Origin: Anaerolineales bacterium
Lineage (GTDB): Bacteria > Chloroflexota > Anaerolineae > 4572-78 > J111
Assembly: GCA_020634935.1 (NCBI GenBank)
Contig: JACKAT010000095.1
Location: 1 to 8,323, forward strand
Length of the DNA stretch: 8,323 nt
Reading direction: 5' to 3'
In this document: positions 5,926-8,323 of the stretch, piece by piece
Layout: every line of letters begins with the position of its first letter
Numbering within the stretch: the first letter of the stretch is position 1
The notes under the pieces: model-generated
Told to the model about the DNA's origin: nothing
The model's input: the letters and a program-made list of their open reading frames with translations, nothing else
The model's database searches: none
Made by a program: the position numbers and the translations under genes

Positions 5926-6073
5926 GCTCCGCGATAAATCGCGGAGCTATCGAACCGTACCGGATAAATCCGGTTTCTATAAAACCCCATTTATGGGGTG
6001 CTACTTAATAGCACGGCGATAAATCGCCGTTGCGGACACCGGGATCAGGCGGGTTATTTAATCATGAATAACC
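5926..6073. repeat. Chain of five perfect palindromes between cas3 and cse1
   Basis: The palindromes are: 5926-5947 (10-bp arms GCTCCGCGAT/ATCGCGGAGC around AA), 5959-5974 (ACCGGAT/ATCCGGT around AA), 5984-5999 (ACCCCAT/ATGGGGT around TT), 6013-6030 (ACGGCGAT/ATCGCCGT around AA) and 6052-6073 (GGTTATT/AATAACC around eight bases). Three share the core GATAAATC. The third has the same ATAAAT core in the opposite orientation. The outer arm bases differ between units but always remain complementary. A further short hairpin (GTGCTA/TAGCAC, 5998-6014) overlaps units three and four. They may act as transcript-processing or attenuation hairpins or as operators, or they may just be copies of a small mobile palindrome. 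Confidence 0.85.
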
Positions 6074-6098
6074 GATAATCTGCTAATAAACATAGAAG

Positions 6099-6209
6099 TT
6101 ACGCAGTGGGAGATTAGCCCTCCCTAAATCCCTCCCACAGGGAGGGACTGGCCTGGTCCTCCCCCCTTTGGGGGGAGTTAGAGGGGGGCTAAACAGGCCA
6201 ACTGCGTAA
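6099..6209. mobile_element. 111-bp MITE-like palindromic element just upstream of cse1
   Basis: The ends TTACGCAGTGGG (6099-6110) and CCAACTGCGTAA (6198-6209) are inverted copies with one mismatch. Inside, TTAGCCCTCCCTAAATCCC is imperfectly complementary to the GGGGGAGTTAGAGGGGGGCTAA side. Two tight hairpins occupy the centre: CCCTCCC-ACA-GGGAGGG and CTCCCCCC-TTT-GGGGGGAG. There is no transposase and no obvious target duplication. It resembles the short non-autonomous palindromic elements common in repeat-rich bacterial genomes. It ends 24 bases before the cse1 ribosome binding site, so it must lie within or very near the cse1 promoter or leader. Confidence 0.7.
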
Positions 6210-6246
6210 GTCATAAAACATACATGATCTTTTGGAGGTAACATTT

Positions 6247-7821
6247 ATGACCCAAGCCCATTTAACACCCCCTTCATTCAATTTATGGACGGAGCCGTGG
6301 ATTACGGTCGAGCGGCCCGACGGGAGTTTGGATGAATTGAACATCATCCAGACTTTATTGGAAGCGCCCGCTATCCACGCCTTGTATGAGCCGTCGCCGC
6401 TGGATATGGTGGCCGTTCACCGGTTATTGGTCGCTATTTTGCAAGCGGCCTACCGGCCTCAACGGGCGGCCGACTTGGCGGCGATATGGCGCAGCGGCCG
6501 TTTTGCGGAGGCCGCTCTGCAAGCCTTGGCTGAGACTTACGCCCACCGGTTTGATTTGTTTGCGGAGGATATGCCGTTTATGCAGTCGGCGGATTTACCC
6601 TTACATTCAAGAAAAGGGATAAAGATTAAACCTGTGGGAAATTTATTTCATGAGGAACCACCGGGAACAACGGCCTATTTCTACAATCACAAGTTGACGA
6701 AGTTTCAAACCTGTTGCTCGAAATGTTTAGCCAAAGGCCTCCTTGTTATCCCCACACATTCGACCTCGGGAGGGCGCGGAATTCGGCCCTCGATAAATGG
6801 TGAACCTCCCATCTACATTTTGCCAGCTGGGGAAAATCTCTTTCATAGTTTAGCCGCATCTTTAACCACTCCTCGATATCAACCCGGCAGGCCAGAACAT
6901 GACCTTCCTTGGTGGGAGCGTAACAACATCGTACCACAATATTTAATTGCTCACCGCGTGGGTTATCTTCATAGCCTTACATTTCCAGCACGTCGAGTAC
7001 GTCTTTATCCTATTCCAATGGCACTCCCTTGCTCACGCTGTGGCAGTTTTACAAACTGGGGGGTAAAAGACATTGTATTTGATATGGGCGAGAGTCGTCC
7101 AAAAGATGCCGCTTTTTGGCGCGATCCCTTCGTGGCCTATAGTAAACCCAAAGGTAAAGAGAAGGATAAGCCTACGCCTATTCGTCCCATTGCAGGACGG
7201 GCTATTTGGCGAGAGTTTGTAAACCTGTTCCTGCCTACACACCCCGATGAATATGGGTTACAGCCATTGCGTCCTGCGGTACTTAACCAGTTGGAAGATC
7301 TACAAATACAGTTACCGTTTAATGAGGATGCACCTATTCCACTTCGAGTAATTGGCCTACGTAGTGAAAAAGGACAAATGAAGATCTACGAATGGCAGGA
7401 AAGCGGCTTCGCCCTGCCACCCCACTTATTAAGCGACATTGATAGTGCAAAAACCATTGAGGAGAGTATTGCATTTGCTGATAAATGTAATGGCATTATT
7501 AAGAGCACTTTCCAGGATTACTTTGGCGGAGACCGTCTTAAGACCGTCAAGGCCCAGATGAGCCGGCGTTATTGGCAGCAGCTAGGCCACACCTTTCACG
7601 GCCATATTCAGCAGTATACCGCCCCGGCGGATGCAGCGGCATTGCTGCATATATGGGTTCAAACCGTAATTGATCAGGCCCAGACCCTATTTGAAGAAAC
7701 CGTCGAGACGTTACCCGATGACGGGGCCACCTTGCGCCGCCGCGTCGAAGCGATCAACCATTGTCGCGCTAAATTATGGAGCCATCGTAATAAAACATAC
7801 CCGCAGGAGAAACCATTATGA
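6247..7821 (+). CDS. casA: Cse1/CasA (Cas8e), large subunit of type I-E Cascade
   Basis: This 524-residue protein begins at ATG 6247, with GGAGGT (6234-6239) seven bases upstream. The in-frame TTG at 6232 overlaps that site and is rejected. The opening FNLWTEPWITVERPDG (11-26) is the Cse1 signature. Length fits the family (~500). Two Cys pairs, CCSKC (156-160) and CSRC (262-265), look like the four-cysteine zinc site of many Cse1 proteins. The C-terminal ~150 residues would be the four-helix bundle. Cse1 recognises the PAM, stabilises the R-loop and recruits Cas3. The last four bases overlap the start of cse2 (ATGA), so the two are translationally coupled. By hand count GC is about 61% in 6361-6600, falls to about 46% in 6601-7500, then rises to about 53%. 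The middle (residues ~119-418) also prefers A/T-ending codons, which suggests mosaic origin. Confidence 0.95.
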   Translation: MTQAHLTPPSFNLWTEPWITVERPDGSLDELNIIQTLLEAPAIHALYEPSPLDMVAVHRLLVAILQAAYRPQRAADLAAIWRSGRFAEAALQALAETYAHRFDLFAEDMPFMQSADLPLHSRKGIKIKPVGNLFHEEPPGTTAYFYNHKLTKFQTCCSKCLAKGLLVIPTHSTSGGRGIRPSINGEPPIYILPAGENLFHSLAASLTTPRYQPGRPEHDLPWWERNNIVPQYLIAHRVGYLHSLTFPARRVRLYPIPMALPCSRCGSFTNWGVKDIVFDMGESRPKDAAFWRDPFVAYSKPKGKEKDKPTPIRPIAGRAIWREFVNLFLPTHPDEYGLQPLRPAVLNQLEDLQIQLPFNEDAPIPLRVIGLRSEKGQMKIYEWQESGFALPPHLLSDIDSAKTIEESIAFADKCNGIIKSTFQDYFGGDRLKTVKAQMSRRYWQQLGHTFHGHIQQYTAPADAAALLHIWVQTVIDQAQTLFEETVETLPDDGATLRRRVEAINHCRAKLWSHRNKTYPQEKPL

Positions 7822-8323
7822 CCGAGACCAAAGAAAAAACTTTACCCCAACCGATTATAGATTTTGTGGACAATCTGGCTCGGCTGGACGCCGGCGACCG
7901 GGCCAGGCTCAAGCGTAACGCCGGCAATCGCCTGAGCGAGGCCAACCGGGCGGTGGGCCTGTTTTACAACAAGGTGCTGCCTTACGGGGTTAGCCGCTGG
8001 GCTGAAGACAGTTACTTTTTAGTGGCAACCCTCTACCCGTTAGAAAAGGTCGCGTCTGAAACGCCGCCGCCGGCGAACCTGGCCCTATCGCTGCGCCGAA
8101 TACGCAACGCAGACAACGAAAACGGGTTAGACCGGCGCGTGGAACGGCTGCTCGACGCCGATGAGCAGCAGCTTCCTTTTCAATTGCGGCAGGCGGTTCA
8201 GTTTCTGGCCGCCCATCAAGGCCGGGTTGATTGGGGCCAACTGGTTTATGACCTGCTGCGCTGGTCGCTGCCGACGCGGTCGGTTCAGCGGCGCTGGGCG
8301 CGGGCCTACTTTGCCGGAGAAAA
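7818..8323 (+). CDS. casB: Cse2/CasB (Cas11), small subunit of type I-E Cascade, 3' end missing
   Basis: The frame opens at ATG 7818, overlapping the cse1 stop, with AGGAG (7805-7809) eight bases upstream. It is open to the window edge (168 codons). Family features are visible: the basic helix ARLDAGDRARLKRNAGNRLSEA (21-42), LALSLRRIRNAD (88-99), and the near-C-terminal block VDWGQLVYDLLRWSLPTRSVQRRWARAYF (137-165), very like the usual Cse2 ending. Because known members are about 160-200 residues, only a short tail is lacking. Cse2 is an all-helical protein present as a dimer on the belly of Cascade, where it contacts the crRNA and the displaced strand and helps hold the R-loop. It is GC-rich like cas3 and unlike the centre of cse1. 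Cas7 should follow. Confidence 0.93.
   Translation, partial: MTETKEKTLPQPIIDFVDNLARLDAGDRARLKRNAGNRLSEANRAVGLFYNKVLPYGVSRWAEDSYFLVATLYPLEKVASETPPPANLALSLRRIRNADNENGLDRRVERLLDADEQQLPFQLRQAVQFLAAHQGRVDWGQLVYDLLRWSLPTRSVQRRWARAYFAGE

Noticed and set aside
6232..6246. TTG start giving five extra residues on Cse1
   Set aside because: It overlaps the GGAGGT ribosome site; ATG 6247 has correct spacing and matches the family N-terminus.

Overview
The window carries the start of a type I-E CRISPR-Cas operon, preceded by a repeat-rich control region and two small unrelated transcription units. Gene order and strand: an unidentified gene (- strand, cut by the left edge), a 41-bp tandem repeat array, a probable small RNA (+), a small winged-helix protein (+), cas3 (+), cse1/casA (+) and the first 168 codons of cse2/casB (+, cut by the right edge). 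The remaining I-E genes (cas7, cas5, cas6e, cas1, cas2) and the CRISPR array would be expected beyond the right edge and are not seen here. The organism is probably a GC-moderate, repeat-rich environmental bacterium. Chloroflexota (Anaerolineae-like) is my best guess, from the style of the intergenic palindromes (CCCTC/GAGGG hairpins, GATAAATC palindromes, TTACGCAGT-ended elements) and the protein style. There is no marker gene to prove it.

Left part (1-1465): the left-edge gene has a near-consensus promoter with an A/T-rich UP-like element. Facing away from it, a second strong promoter drives an RNA of about 130 nt that ends in a textbook intrinsic terminator. Between these two divergent promoters lie six head-to-tail 41-bp units, each carrying a 13-bp palindrome and an ACTAGT core, with alternating A/B sequence types.

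Middle (1465-2282): a GT-rich stretch, an 83-bp element bounded by 17-bp perfect inverted repeats, a structured leader whose last hairpin overlaps the ribosome binding site of a 69-residue winged-helix protein, a hairpin terminator, and a 225-bp nested inverted repeat that ends just before the cas3 ribosome binding site.

Right part (2283-8323): Cas3 here is a 1206-residue single polypeptide. Its first ~320 residues have the layout of a wHTH-WYL-WCX transcriptional regulator (the BrxR/CapW type of defence regulator), fused in frame to a complete HD nuclease plus superfamily 2 helicase Cas3. A 343-bp gap with five consecutive palindromes and a 111-bp MITE-like element separates it from cse1. 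Cse1 and Cse2 overlap by ATGA and are the large and small subunits of Cascade. Working model (inference): Cascade finds the target, Cas3 is recruited and degrades it, and the fused regulator module ties Cas3 to transcriptional or ligand control of the locus, possibly through the palindromes around it. The cse1 gene has an AT-rich central block unlike its two ends, which suggests mosaic ancestry.
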